In this document: positions 44,694 through 54,190 of the stretch, one piece after another
Numbering within the stretch: position 1 is the stretch's first letter
Layout of the letters: each line of letters opens with the position of its first letter
Origin: Poseidonibacter lekithochrous
GTDB taxonomy: Bacteria > Campylobacterota > Campylobacteria > Campylobacterales > Arcobacteraceae
Direction of reading: 5' to 3'
Assembly (NCBI RefSeq): GCF_018861145.1
Contig: NZ_JAHKQT010000044.1
Location: 1-64,000, forward strand
Length of the DNA: 64,000 nt
The notes under the pieces: model-generated
What the model was told of the DNA's origin: nothing
What the model saw: the letters and a program-made list of their open reading frames with translations, nothing else
The model's database searches: none
Translations under genes and position numbers: made by a program

Positions 44694-44746
44694 AAAAAGA
44701 TTATAATTAAATAATATTTAAAGTATTATTTAATTACAATCTTTTT
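44694..44746. repeat. Long AT-rich inverted repeat between divergent genes
   Basis: Arms 44694-44716 and 44724-44746 pair over 22 of 23 positions (one A-C mismatch) around a 7-nt loop, and both ends carry T/A runs. It fills most of the 115-bp region between the DUF805 gene (minus) and the lipoprotein gene (plus), where terminators are not expected. Confidence 0.7.
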
Positions 44747-44767
44747 TTAAAATAAATAAGGAAAGAA

Positions 44768-45154
44768 ATGAAAAAAAAACAAGGAAATAATTTAGGCTTA
44801 GTTTTACTATCTTTATCAATTATAGTATTATTCACATCCTGTACAAGTATTGTAAAAATGGGATTAGGAGAAGGTAAAGAATTTACTTTTGATAATAAAG
44901 AGTTAGAATCAAAAATGACTTTTTACTGTACTGATGAAAAAGAAGGTGAAAATATAAAGTTAAGAGCTAGAAATGCATATGATTATTTTAACAATGAAAA
45001 TGATAAAAACATTGATACCTTAACTGAGAAAATGTTAAAAAAAGAAATATCATCATTAGAATTTGCTTATGAGATAAATAAATTATCTGAAAAGTTAGTT
45101 AGTGATGTTAATAATAAATTTAATTGTACATTAATAGATGTAATTGATTACTAG
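44768..45154 (+). CDS. Small lipoprotein of unknown function
   Basis: 128 residues. Lipoprotein signal with lipobox 'LFTSC' (lipidated Cys at about 25), then a charged helical domain with two further Cys (near 49 and 119) that could form a disulfide. Not recognised. Ribosome site AAGGAAAG lies 5 bp before the ATG. Opposite a DUF805/RDD unit and ending at a terminator, so transcribed alone. Confidence 0.65.
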   Translation: MKKKQGNNLGLVLLSLSIIVLFTSCTSIVKMGLGEGKEFTFDNKELESKMTFYCTDEKEGENIKLRARNAYDYFNNENDKNIDTLTEKMLKKEISSLEFAYEINKLSEKLVSDVNNKFNCTLIDVIDY

Positions 45155-45158
45155 TCAT

Positions 45159-45194
45159 AATAGAGCTTTCTATTTTAAGAGAGCTCTATTTGAC
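45159..45194 (+). terminator. Terminator between lipoprotein gene and rdgB
   Basis: AATAGAGCT (45159-45167) pairs with AGCTCTATT (45182-45190), extended inward by three more pairs, and is followed by TTTG. Located between convergent stops at 45154 and 45246. Confidence 0.6.
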
Positions 45195-45245
45195 AAAATA
45201 TAGTACTAATCAAAATAGTAGGCTATGATTATATGAAATTATTAA

Positions 45246-45845
45246 CTATACAATAACTTCAAGAGCTTTTTTAGCTAAAGATAAAGCTTTTGTTCTATGA
45301 GAAAAATCTTTTTTAGATTCATAACCTAATTCACCCAATGTTTTATCATATCCATTTGCTATGAACATGGGATCATAACCAAAGCCACCTTCTCCTAGCT
45401 CTTTATTTATTACATTTCCATGCATCCAACCATGAACCGTGTAAACTTGGCCCTTATAAACAATTGCAATACAAGCAGTATAATATGCTTTTGTTTTTTC
45501 AATATTTTTTTTATTTAAATTATCAATTAGTTTTGCATTATTTTCTTTATCACTAGCATTAATACCTGCATATCTTGCAGAATAAATACCTGGTTCATTA
45601 TTTAATATTGGTACGGTAATTCCTGAATCATCTGATATTACAATAATATCTTTATGACCTTCGCTTACTAGCTTTTGATAAATAGTTTGTGCTTTTTTAA
45701 TTGCATTTCCTTTAAAACTATCTTGATCTTCAATAATTTCAATATTTCCTAATATTTCCTTAAATGCTACAACGTCATCGTTTGGCATCAATTTTTCAAA
45801 CTCTTTTATTTTTCCCTTGTTTCCTGAAGCTAAAACTATTTTCAC
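45246..45845 (-). CDS. rdgB: XTP/dITP pyrophosphatase (RdgB/HAM1)
   Basis: 199 residues from GTG at 45845; AAAAGGAC stands 6 bp upstream of it, and a TTG five codons earlier (45860) is less likely. House-cleaning enzyme that hydrolyses non-canonical purine NTPs. Motifs: '[18 protein letters not shown]' at the N-terminus, '[10 protein letters not shown]' (general acid/base Asp pair), 'GIYSARYAG' and 'GFGYDPMF' with 'SHRTKAL' near the end, all standard for the family. Confidence 0.93.
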   Translation of the reverse strand: MKIVLASGNKGKIKEFEKLMPNDDVVAFKEILGNIEIIEDQDSFKGNAIKKAQTIYQKLVSEGHKDIIVISDDSGITVPILNNEPGIYSARYAGINASDKENNAKLIDNLNKKNIEKTKAYYTACIAIVYKGQVYTVHGWMHGNVINKELGEGGFGYDPMFIANGYDKTLGELGYESKKDFSHRTKALSLAKKALEVIV

Positions 45846-45920
45846 TTTTGTCCTTTTCAACCTATTATTAACATTAATTATATATAATCACGGTAAATTA
45901 TATTATCTTTAGGATTACAA

Positions 45921-47234
45921 ATGATTAAATCGGTTTTACCACTTAGTGCAATTATTGCTCTAAGATTCTTAGGTCTTTTTTTAGTTTTACCAGTAATATC
46001 AGTATATGCTATAAACTTAGAAGGAGCATCAACTACTCTTGTAGGTGTTGTTGTTGGGGGATATGCATTAACTCAAATGATTTTTCAAATCCCATTTGGA
46101 GTTATGAGTGATAAATTAGGAAGAAAAGGTACTATTATAACTGGTCTTTTACTTTTTGCTATTGGATCACTTATTTGTGCACTATCAACAGATATTTATA
46201 CTTTACTTGTAGGTAGATTCTTACAAGGTGCAGGTGCAATTGCTGCTGTAATTACTGCAATGATTAGTGACTTAGTAAAAGAAGAACAAAGACCAAAAGC
46301 AATGGCAACAATGGGAATGTTTATTGGTGTATCTTTTGCTGTTTCAATGTTAGCAGGTCCTACTTTAGGTGCTGCATTTGGTATTGAAGTACTATTTATT
46401 ATCACAATGATTTTAGCATTAGCATCTATTTATGTAATTATTAAATTAGTTCCAAATCCTCCACATATTACTCATACATATAATGGTAAAGCAAAACTTT
46501 CTACTGTATTAGGAAATAAAAACTTAATCAAAATGAATATTACAAACTTTTTACAAAAGGGATTAATGACATTTGCATTTATGATTATCCCTATGGTTTT
46601 AATGAAAAACTATGAATGGGTTTTGTCAGACCTTTGGAAAGTTTATCTTCCAGCAATGATATTTGGATTTATTGCAATGGCTCCTGCTGCAATAATCGCT
46701 GAGAAAAAAGGTAAGTTCAAAGAAATTTTAGTTATTGGTATTGCATTATTTGCAATTTCATATTTAATAATTGGATTTGCTACATCTACAACTATTTTTA
46801 TTATTGGAGTTGTAGTATTCTTTATTGGATTTAATATGCATGAACCAATTATGCAGTCACTTGCAACAAAATTTGCAAAAGTGCATCAAAGAGGACTTGT
46901 TCTTGGTATCTTTAACTCTTTTGGTTACTTAGGTACATTCTTAGGTGGATTAATAGGTGGTATATTCTTTGACAGTGCAGACTTTACAAGTATTGTAATA
47001 GCAATTACTATTATTTGTATTTTATGGGCTATTTTAATTTATACTATGCCTAATCCAATAAAGAAAAAGTTTTTATACTTACCTTTAGATAAATATGACC
47101 TTGAAAAAACTTCTATATTAGAAAATAATGATGCTATTGATGAATGGTATATAAATAATACAGAAAATATCATTGCAATTAAATATGATGATGAAAAAAT
47201 TACTGAACACAAAATAAAAGGTTCATTAATATAA
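45921..47234 (+). CDS. Major facilitator superfamily transporter (YajR-like)
   Basis: 437 residues, 12 helices and a soluble C-terminal tail (about 395-437). MFS motif A 'GVMSDKLGRKGTII' after TM2 and 'GRFLQGAGAIAAVITAMISDLV' with motif C-like residues in TM4-5. The combination of a drug-exporter body and a C-terminal extension is like E. coli YajR, but the tail here lacks an obvious ferredoxin-like domain. Substrate unknown. TATAAT at 45883-45888 and AGGA 6-9 bp before ATG give it its own promoter. Confidence 0.85.
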   Translation: MIKSVLPLSAIIALRFLGLFLVLPVISVYAINLEGASTTLVGVVVGGYALTQMIFQIPFGVMSDKLGRKGTIITGLLLFAIGSLICALSTDIYTLLVGRFLQGAGAIAAVITAMISDLVKEEQRPKAMATMGMFIGVSFAVSMLAGPTLGAAFGIEVLFIITMILALASIYVIIKLVPNPPHITHTYNGKAKLSTVLGNKNLIKMNITNFLQKGLMTFAFMIIPMVLMKNYEWVLSDLWKVYLPAMIFGFIAMAPAAIIAEKKGKFKEILVIGIALFAISYLIIGFATSTTIFIIGVVVFFIGFNMHEPIMQSLATKFAKVHQRGLVLGIFNSFGYLGTFLGGLIGGIFFDSADFTSIVIAITIICILWAILIYTMPNPIKKKFLYLPLDKYDLEKTSILENNDAIDEWYINNTENIIAIKYDDEKITEHKIKGSLI

Positions 47235-47303
47235 TTTTTTAAATACCTTATTTTAAACATTTATATTATAAAATAATAAATAAAAATTAAACTAGGAGAT
47301 GAT

Positions 47304-47945
47304 TTGAAGAAAATATTACTTATATCTTTTTTGATTATCTCACTAGTTGCTGTTAGCACAACTGCTAATAAGACTTTCTTTATCTCAAATTCTAAACTAA
47401 ATTCTATTTCTGTAAAATATGGCACTAAAGCAAAGTCTCGTGTAGAATTATGGGATAATATGCTACAAGCATCTAAAAATGAAAAAATACTTAACAAACT
47501 TAAAAATGTAAATGATTTTTTTAATAAAATACAATATAAAACTGATTCAAGACATTGGAAGAAGAAGGACTATTGGGCAACTCCTTATGAATTTATGGGA
47601 ACAGCTGCAGGAGATTGTGAAGATTATGCAATTGCTAAGTATTTTAGTCTTAGAAAAATTGGTGTTCCTGATAGTAAACTTAGAATCACTTATGTAAAAT
47701 ATATAAAAACAAGAAGTAAGTTTGAACAAGCACATATGGTTTTAACTTATTATCATAAACCAGGTGCTACACCAATTGTTCTTGATAATATTAATAAAAA
47801 ACTAAAACTAGCAACAAAAAGAAAAGATTTAAAACCTGTATATAGTTTTAATGCAGGCGGTTTATGGCAAGCTAAGAACAAAGGTTCTGTAAGAGTTGGA
47901 ACAAATAACTTAAGATCTTGGAAAGATCTTATGAGTAGAATTTAA
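47304..47945 (+). CDS. lapG: LapG-type periplasmic transglutaminase-like cysteine protease
   Basis: 213 residues. Signal peptide (1-21), then the bacterial transglutaminase-like fold with Cys105 in 'GDCEDYAIAKYF', His144 in 'AHMVLTYY' and Asp161 in 'IVLDN' as catalytic triad. Trp50 in 'LWDNML' also matches the family. LapG cleaves the N-terminus of large retention-module adhesins and is held inactive by LapD when c-di-GMP is high. Start is TTG with AGGAGA 4 bp upstream (an ATG inside the site runs into a stop at once). 13 bp before lapD. No giant adhesin gene is in the window. Confidence 0.9.
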   Translation: MKKILLISFLIISLVAVSTTANKTFFISNSKLNSISVKYGTKAKSRVELWDNMLQASKNEKILNKLKNVNDFFNKIQYKTDSRHWKKKDYWATPYEFMGTAAGDCEDYAIAKYFSLRKIGVPDSKLRITYVKYIKTRSKFEQAHMVLTYYHKPGATPIVLDNINKKLKLATKRKDLKPVYSFNAGGLWQAKNKGSVRVGTNNLRSWKDLMSRI

Positions 47946-47958
47946 AAAAGGAATAAAA

Positions 47959-50172
47959 ATGTCTTTATCAAAACAGCTATATATAATAATTGCTTTTATA
48001 TTTTTAATGATTTTTACTGGTAATTTTATTATTAGTGTAAAAAATACTAAAGAGTATTTAGAAATTGAGTCAATTACAAAAGCTCAAGATAGTGCAACTG
48101 CTTTAGGAATGGGTTTAAAATCTTTGTTAAAAGATAAAGAAGATCCCGAAATAGAAACAATTATAAAAGCAATTTCTAATAGAGGTTTTTATAAAGAGAT
48201 TAGATTAGTTGATGCTCATTTTACTATAAAAGAAACTCAATTAATTAGAGCAAGTGCTGATTTAGATGATTCTTTATGGAAAATTTCGAACTTAAAAACG
48301 GATTCATCATTTGGAGTAATTGAAAAAATCACATCAGATGATGATATTTCAAAGCAACTATCAGCCTTGGAAAATGAAGAAATAGATATAGGAGAAAGTG
48401 AAGAAATTCAAGAAGATATTTATAGCTATTTACCAAGTGAACAATATAAAAATGGAGGGAAAATTACCTTTAATTTTACTGCAACAAATGAAAATGGTTC
48501 AAAAGTTGATACTAAAGCAAAACTTACAATAAACAAAGTAATCGCAAGAGCAACAAGAGATGTAAAATTTGATTATATTCCAAGTTGGTTTATCGATATG
48601 ATTCCTATAAACCTTAAAGAGCAAAGCAGTGAGATAAGTGATGGATGGAAAACAACAGCAATTATATATGTAAGTGCAAATCCAGGAGATGCGTATGCAA
48701 AATTATATGACCAAGTTAAAGGTGCAATAATTTATGCAATAATTGCTTTTATCATCTCAATGATAATTTTATTTATTTTTGTTCAATATATTTTAAAACC
48801 TTTAAAAAGAATTGAGAAACTTGCAAACAATATTGCAGCTGGTAAATTTGGCACAATTTCAGAACTTCCATGGACAACAGAGATAAAACATGTTGCAATT
48901 GCAATGAATGATATGTCAACAAAAATTGAAGCAATTATTAATAAATTAAATAAAAATTTAGAAAATAGTACAAAAAAATTATCACAAGATGATCTAACAA
49001 AACTTAGTTTAAAACAAAACTTTGAAACAGATATGAAAAATATGTTCATACATAAATCAAGTGGTTATGTATTTGTAATCAAAATATTTGATTTAGGTAC
49101 ATTTGCTAAAGCGCATACAGATAATGAAGTAAATAACTTCATAAAAGAATTTGCTAATATTTTAAGAAATACAACAATTGAAAATAAAAAAACTTTTGCA
49201 TATAGATTTTTTGGTTCTGAATTTACATTAATTGGGGAAAAATTCTCTTATGAAGATGCAGTTCATTATACTAAGCTATTACAAAACAATTTAGAAAACC
49301 TTACTTCAAAATTTGATAAAAAAGATATAGCGCATATTGGAGCAACTCCTTTTAATCCAATTGGAACAACTCCTCAAATGCTTCAATCTGCAAATGAAGC
49401 TTATGAAAAAGCTACATTAATTGGTACAAATGAAGCATATTTAAGAGACTCAAATGACCTTTCAAGAGATATGGAATCATGGAGAGAATTAATTTTTGAT
49501 ATTATTGATAACTCTAAGTTTAATGTTAAGTATATTGGAGATGCAACACTATTAAATCAATCAAATGAATTAATAATGCAAGAAGCTTTTACAAGTGCTT
49601 GCGATAAAGATGGAATTGATATTCCTATTGGAACATTTGTATCAATTGCAGAGAAATATGAAAAAATCATGGACTTTGATAAAAAAGTTATTTCAAGAGT
49701 AATTAATCATATTTTAATTAATAAGATTAATCATGATATTTCAATTAACTTATCACTAGAATCTATTAACAACACTGCATTTATTGCGTGGCTTGAAAGT
49801 AAAATACTTGAAAATAAAAATATCGCTAGCCAATTAGTATTCTCAGTTACAGCTTATGCAGTTGCTAAAGACATGGATACATTTAAATTCTTCGCAGATG
49901 AGATTCATCAATGTGGAGCAAAAATTATTATAAAAAGATTTGAGAGTAAGTTTATTCCACTTAATAATATCAAAGACTTTAATCTTGATTATATTAGATT
50001 AGCTAGAGATTATACATCAAATATCTCTAATGATACTTCAAAACAAAATTTTGTGGAATCTATACAAGAATTAGCAACACTATTAAATATAAAAGTTTTT
50101 GCTGAAAATGTAAAAGATGAAGAAGATTTAGAAATAATAAGAAGTTATAACCTATATGCAGCTAGTAGATAA
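47959..50172 (+). CDS. lapD: LapD-type c-di-GMP effector (degenerate GGDEF-EAL)
   Basis: 737 residues. TM1 (about 7-26), periplasmic LapD/MoxY sensor fold, TM2 (about 255-277), HAMP (about 278-335), degenerate GGDEF (about 345-475; 'RFFGSEFTLI' where GGDEF would be) and degenerate EAL (about 490-735; 'MQEAF' in place of EAL), so it should bind but not make or cut c-di-GMP. Trp210 in 'IPSWFIDMIP' corresponds to the LapG-contacting Trp of LapD. The periplasmic part has an extra acidic stretch (about 112-200) beyond the usual domain. Controls LapG from the inner membrane. Confidence 0.9.
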   Translation: MSLSKQLYIIIAFIFLMIFTGNFIISVKNTKEYLEIESITKAQDSATALGMGLKSLLKDKEDPEIETIIKAISNRGFYKEIRLVDAHFTIKETQLIRASADLDDSLWKISNLKTDSSFGVIEKITSDDDISKQLSALENEEIDIGESEEIQEDIYSYLPSEQYKNGGKITFNFTATNENGSKVDTKAKLTINKVIARATRDVKFDYIPSWFIDMIPINLKEQSSEISDGWKTTAIIYVSANPGDAYAKLYDQVKGAIIYAIIAFIISMIILFIFVQYILKPLKRIEKLANNIAAGKFGTISELPWTTEIKHVAIAMNDMSTKIEAIINKLNKNLENSTKKLSQDDLTKLSLKQNFETDMKNMFIHKSSGYVFVIKIFDLGTFAKAHTDNEVNNFIKEFANILRNTTIENKKTFAYRFFGSEFTLIGEKFSYEDAVHYTKLLQNNLENLTSKFDKKDIAHIGATPFNPIGTTPQMLQSANEAYEKATLIGTNEAYLRDSNDLSRDMESWRELIFDIIDNSKFNVKYIGDATLLNQSNELIMQEAFTSACDKDGIDIPIGTFVSIAEKYEKIMDFDKKVISRVINHILINKINHDISINLSLESINNTAFIAWLESKILENKNIASQLVFSVTAYAVAKDMDTFKFFADEIHQCGAKIIIKRFESKFIPLNNIKDFNLDYIRLARDYTSNISNDTSKQNFVESIQELATLLNIKVFAENVKDEEDLEIIRSYNLYAASR

Positions 50173-50228
50173 TTCCTAGTTTAGTTAATAAACGCAGTAA
50201 TATTAATGCTGCGTTAATAAAGATATAT

Positions 50229-50234
50229 TATAAT
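50229..50234 (+). promoter_or_regulatory. -10 element before solo RND gene
   Basis: TATAAT, 23 bp before the ATG at 50258, followed by GAAGGATA as ribosome site. Suggests that the pump gene has its own promoter and is not only read from lapG-lapD. A weak stem-loop (about 50190-50214) separates them. Confidence 0.5.
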
Positions 50235-50257
50235 TCTTAATCTAAAGAAGGATAATA

Positions 50258-53200
50258 ATGTTTGATAAAATTTTAAAATTTTTTGTAGAAAATGCTAGAG
50301 TAAACTATACTCTATTTATACTAGTTTTTGCAATTGGAATTTGGTCTTATACAAAAACACCAAAAGAAATATTCCCAAGTTTTGATCTTGATATGATTTC
50401 AATAAAAGGCTCATATGCAGGTGCTTCAGTTGATATACTTGATAAAATGGCTGTTGTTGAAATAGAAGATAATGTGAAAAATATTGACAGTGTTGATACA
50501 ATGTCTACTATTATAAGTCCCGGCGCTTTTACAATTGTATTGGAACTAAAAAAGGGTAAGAACAAATATAATGAAGCAGATAAAATCAAGGATGCCATTG
50601 CTTTAATTAAAACCAATCTTCCTTCAGATATGGATGAACCTACGGTTAATGTACTAGAGCGTTCCAAATCATTAATTGATATTACATTAACTTCTGATAA
50701 ATACTCAACTGATGAATTAAAACCTTTTGCTGATACACTTAAAAGTAAAGTATTAGGTATCAATGGTGTTAATGATGTTACTATTTTTGGAGACTCAGAT
50801 AAGTATTTTGAAGTGCTAATCGATGATAAAAAAATTGATGCTTTAGGTTTAAATAAAAGTGAAGTATTTAATGCCATTTCAACTTTATCATATATCTTCC
50901 CTGTTGGGAAAATTGAAGACCCTAAAAAGCACTATTATGTTTCTACTTTTAATGGTGCAAAAAATGCTATAGATTTTGGAAATACTTTAATCAAAGTTTC
51001 AAATACAAATATTTATGTAAAAGATATTGCCTTAATATCTAAAAAATATGAAGACTCTTCAACTCTATATTCTTTTAATGGTAAAAATGCACTTTCTCTT
51101 GCAGTTGAACAATCAGATACAGCTGATGCTATTATAGTTGCACAAAATATCAAAGATTTGTTACCAATAGTAAATAAATCCAATCCAGATATTACAACTA
51201 CAATTGCAGATGATAATAGTGAAAGAATTACAGATAGGTTAAATATTGTAGTTTCTAATATTTTATTAGGAATTATTTTAATTACAGTTTTAGTAATGAT
51301 TTTAATTAACTTTAGAATGTCATTTATTATAGCAATTGGTATTCCTACTTCTTTTGTAATTGCTGCTATTTATATGTATTTTTCTGGTTATACAATAAAT
51401 ATGATTTCTCTAGTTGGAGTTTTAATTGCAATTGGTATCGTTGTTGATGATGCCATTGTTGTAAGCGAAAATATTCAACAACATATTGAAGAAGGAATGG
51501 AACCTAAGGAAGCAGCTGTAAAAGGTGCTAGTGAAATGGTTAAACCTGTAACTGTTGCATCTATTACTACTCTATTCTCTTTCCTTCCAATACTAATGAT
51601 TAGTGGAACTATGGGAGAGGTTATGAAGCTTATTCCTATTGCTCTTAGTGCATTAGTAGTAGCTTCATTAGTTGAGTCTTTTTTATTCTTGCCAATACAT
51701 GCAGCACATACTTTAAAAAATGGTGCAAAAGTTACCTCATGGGAAAAAGCAAATAAAATCTATAATGGAATTATTCACTTTTTTATGAATTGGAAGAAAA
51801 CATTTCTTATCATATTTATTATACTTGTTCCAATTGCAACAGTTACAGCTGTAAAATCATCAAAGTTCCAAATGTTTCCTCAATTTGATGCAACAGATGT
51901 AAAAATTTCTATGAAAGCAAATTCAAATACTACACTTGAAGAGTCTTTTAAAATAGTTCAAGAAATTGAAAAAGATTTAATGCTTAAAAAAGATGACTTC
52001 TTTATACGAAGTATAGATTCAGTTGCAGGATATAGACAAGATACGGGGAATAATACAGAAAGATTTCCTTATGTTATGTATATGACAGTAGAATTACAAA
52101 AACTAAAAGCAGCAAATTTTTTAGATAGATATGTAACTCCCTACTTAAGTTTTTATTATGATGATGAAGGAAGAACAAGAACTTTAAAGTCTAAAGAGAT
52201 TGCAGTAAAGTTGAATAAATTTTTAAATAAAAACAATTATAAAGAAAAGTACAACCTAGAAGAAATTGGAACACTTGAAAGAAAGGTTGGACCGGTAAAA
52301 GCTGATATAAAAATCGGTTTAATTTCTCATAATGATCAAAAAGCTATAAAAGCAATAGATGCATTAACAGAAAAAATCAATACAATAGAAGGAATTAAAA
52401 CAGTTTCAAATTCTTTAAAATTTGGTATTGATGAAATAAAACTTAAAGTAAATCAATATGGAGAATCTTTAGGTATAAGTGAATCTTTTATTGGTTCATA
52501 TCTTTCAAATCTTTACTTATTAAAAAAGAAAGGTGTTTCTTTTGATGATAAAGAAATGTTAGATATTAAAATCAAGTCAAAAAACAAAGATGATTTCGAA
52601 GCTTTTAAAAATACTCAAATACCTTTAAGCAATGGTACTTTTGTAGCATTAGATCAAATAGTTGAATTAAATACAATTAGAGCTTTTGAGCAACTGTTAA
52701 AAGATCAAGGAGAAAAGAACTTCTATATCTTTGCAAATGTTGATGCTGAAATTATTACATCCTCTGAAGTAATTGAGATTTTACAGCCAATTCTTAACCA
52801 AATAAAAGAAGATAGTATTAAATTAGTATTTAAAGGTGAAGCAGAGAAGAAAGCAGATTTATTAAGAGATATGATTTTAGCATCTGCTTTAGCAATTATT
52901 TTAATCATGCTTGCAATGCTTTATTTATTTAACTCTTTTAGAGAAACATTTATTGTAATGAGTATTATTCCATTCTCTATCCTTGGAGTACTTATAGGTC
53001 ATAAGGTTATGGGTCTTAACTTATCAATGCCTTCAATGATTGGAGCGTTAGGACTTGCTGGAGTTGTTATTAATGATGGTATTATCATGATGACTTATCT
53101 TAAAAAGGCAAAAACATTAGAAGAGATATTCCAAAGAGCTACAAAAAGATTTAGACCGATTATTATTACAACAATAACAACAATAATTGGAATGGCTTCT

Positions 53201-53344
53201 TTAATATTTTTCCCAACAGGACAAGCTGTAATATTCCAACCAATTGCAATTGCATTAGGATTTGGACTTGCATGGGGAACAATTCTTAACTTGATTTATC
53301 TACCTGTATTATATACAATCTCACATAAACTTAGAAAATCATAA
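50258..53344 (+). CDS. RND-family transporter without adaptor (AcrB-like)
   Basis: 1028 residues, full RND build with two periplasmic loops and twelve helices. The relay helix 'IAIGIVVDDAIVVSENI' keeps both Asp residues of the AcrB pair, and 'LGLAGVVINDGIIMM' marks TM10. No adaptor or channel gene is adjacent, unlike the 12-20 kb operon. It follows lapD but with its own promoter, and ends at a perfect terminator. Its partners may be supplied elsewhere, or it belongs to an RND group that acts without them. Substrate unknown. Confidence 0.88.
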   Translation: MFDKILKFFVENARVNYTLFILVFAIGIWSYTKTPKEIFPSFDLDMISIKGSYAGASVDILDKMAVVEIEDNVKNIDSVDTMSTIISPGAFTIVLELKKGKNKYNEADKIKDAIALIKTNLPSDMDEPTVNVLERSKSLIDITLTSDKYSTDELKPFADTLKSKVLGINGVNDVTIFGDSDKYFEVLIDDKKIDALGLNKSEVFNAISTLSYIFPVGKIEDPKKHYYVSTFNGAKNAIDFGNTLIKVSNTNIYVKDIALISKKYEDSSTLYSFNGKNALSLAVEQSDTADAIIVAQNIKDLLPIVNKSNPDITTTIADDNSERITDRLNIVVSNILLGIILITVLVMILINFRMSFIIAIGIPTSFVIAAIYMYFSGYTINMISLVGVLIAIGIVVDDAIVVSENIQQHIEEGMEPKEAAVKGASEMVKPVTVASITTLFSFLPILMISGTMGEVMKLIPIALSALVVASLVESFLFLPIHAAHTLKNGAKVTSWEKANKIYNGIIHFFMNWKKTFLIIFIILVPIATVTAVKSSKFQMFPQFDATDVKISMKANSNTTLEESFKIVQEIEKDLMLKKDDFFIRSIDSVAGYRQDTGNNTERFPYVMYMTVELQKLKAANFLDRYVTPYLSFYYDDEGRTRTLKSKEIAVKLNKFLNKNNYKEKYNLEEIGTLERKVGPVKADIKIGLISHNDQKAIKAIDALTEKINTIEGIKTVSNSLKFGIDEIKLKVNQYGESLGISESFIGSYLSNLYLLKKKGVSFDDKEMLDIKIKSKNKDDFEAFKNTQIPLSNGTFVALDQIVELNTIRAFEQLLKDQGEKNFYIFANVDAEIITSSEVIEILQPILNQIKEDSIKLVFKGEAEKKADLLRDMILASALAIILIMLAMLYLFNSFRETFIVMSIIPFSILGVLIGHKVMGLNLSMPSMIGALGLAGVVINDGIIMMTYLKKAKTLEEIFQRATKRFRPIIITTITTIIGMASLIFFPTGQAVIFQPIAIALGFGLAWGTILNLIYLPVLYTISHKLRKS

Positions 53345-53367
53345 GCAAAGCTTTTAAGCTTTGCTTT
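53343..53367. terminator. Terminator after solo RND gene
   Basis: AAGCAAAGCTT (53343-53353) and AAGCTTTGCTT (53356-53366) form a perfect inverted repeat starting within the stop codon, followed by TTTAAAA. Convergent gene stops at 53393. Confidence 0.75.
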
Positions 53368-53392
53368 AAAATATATATATCAAAAAGTACTT

Positions 53393-54157
53393 TTAAAGAA
53401 TAAAAATAAAGCTTTTTATAGCCGAAGTACTCATCTCATAAGGTTCGATATTTATCTTTCTTAATGTATATTCTACATTTAATAAAATTCTTGATAATAA
53501 TACCTCAAAAGAAAAATTAGAGTGAGAGAAGATAGTCTCTTTATTCGCTTTTATATACTCTAAATCTTTTATAATATTTAAGTCATTTCTATCTTTATGT
53601 AAAAGTTCTAGCTGCCAATTATTTTGCCAAGTATTAAAAAGATAATTACCATTTACATCTTTTTGTGTTCTTATCTTCCATCTTAATACTTGCAAATATT
53701 CATAAAGTTTTTGTAATTCATATTTATTATATTCAAGTGCAGTAAATTTATGATTTGTATCTAAACTAAATGCTTTATAAATAAGTTTATAAAGACCAAG
53801 TATTAGAAAATCATTTCTATTTGATATTTCGTCATCTTTAAAAGCATAGTAAAAATATTCATTATAAGTTTCTAGTTTTTTACCATTTTGTGAAATATTA
53901 ATATAATCTTGATTTTTTTGTATCTGAAAACTTATATTCTTTGCTAGTTTTTTATTATAAGAGTTTGGATTTCGTAAGTCTAGTTTCTTTTTATATTTTA
54001 GTAAAGAAGAGGTGATTTCATTTTTGTATTTCACTATTTCAATTGAAGAGTTTGTTTGTGCAAAACTTTGAATACTTTGTTGATTAAAACCACAGCCATC
54101 AAGAAAGAGTACTAAACTTGTAATAATAAAAGTCTTTTTTACTAACTTTATATTCAT
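53393..54157 (-). CDS. Putative lipoprotein of unknown function
   Basis: 254 residues. Signal (1-21) with Cys22 in 'LFLDGCGF' as a possible lipidation site (a D at -2 makes the lipobox imperfect). The body is Lys/Asn/Tyr-rich and mostly helical. Not recognised. Follows valS by 33 bp on the same strand and could be cotranscribed. Confidence 0.6.
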   Translation of the reverse strand: MNIKLVKKTFIITSLVLFLDGCGFNQQSIQSFAQTNSSIEIVKYKNEITSSLLKYKKKLDLRNPNSYNKKLAKNISFQIQKNQDYINISQNGKKLETYNEYFYYAFKDDEISNRNDFLILGLYKLIYKAFSLDTNHKFTALEYNKYELQKLYEYLQVLRWKIRTQKDVNGNYLFNTWQNNWQLELLHKDRNDLNIIKDLEYIKANKETIFSHSNFSFEVLLSRILLNVEYTLRKINIEPYEMSTSAIKSFIFIL

Positions 54158-54190
54158 AGTACTCTCCTTTTAAATCTTTAAACTAAAGTA

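Noticed and set aside
50347-50877. 176-codon minus-strand frame opposite the RND gene
   Set aside because: Ser/Leu-rich antisense shadow of a clear RND coding sequence.
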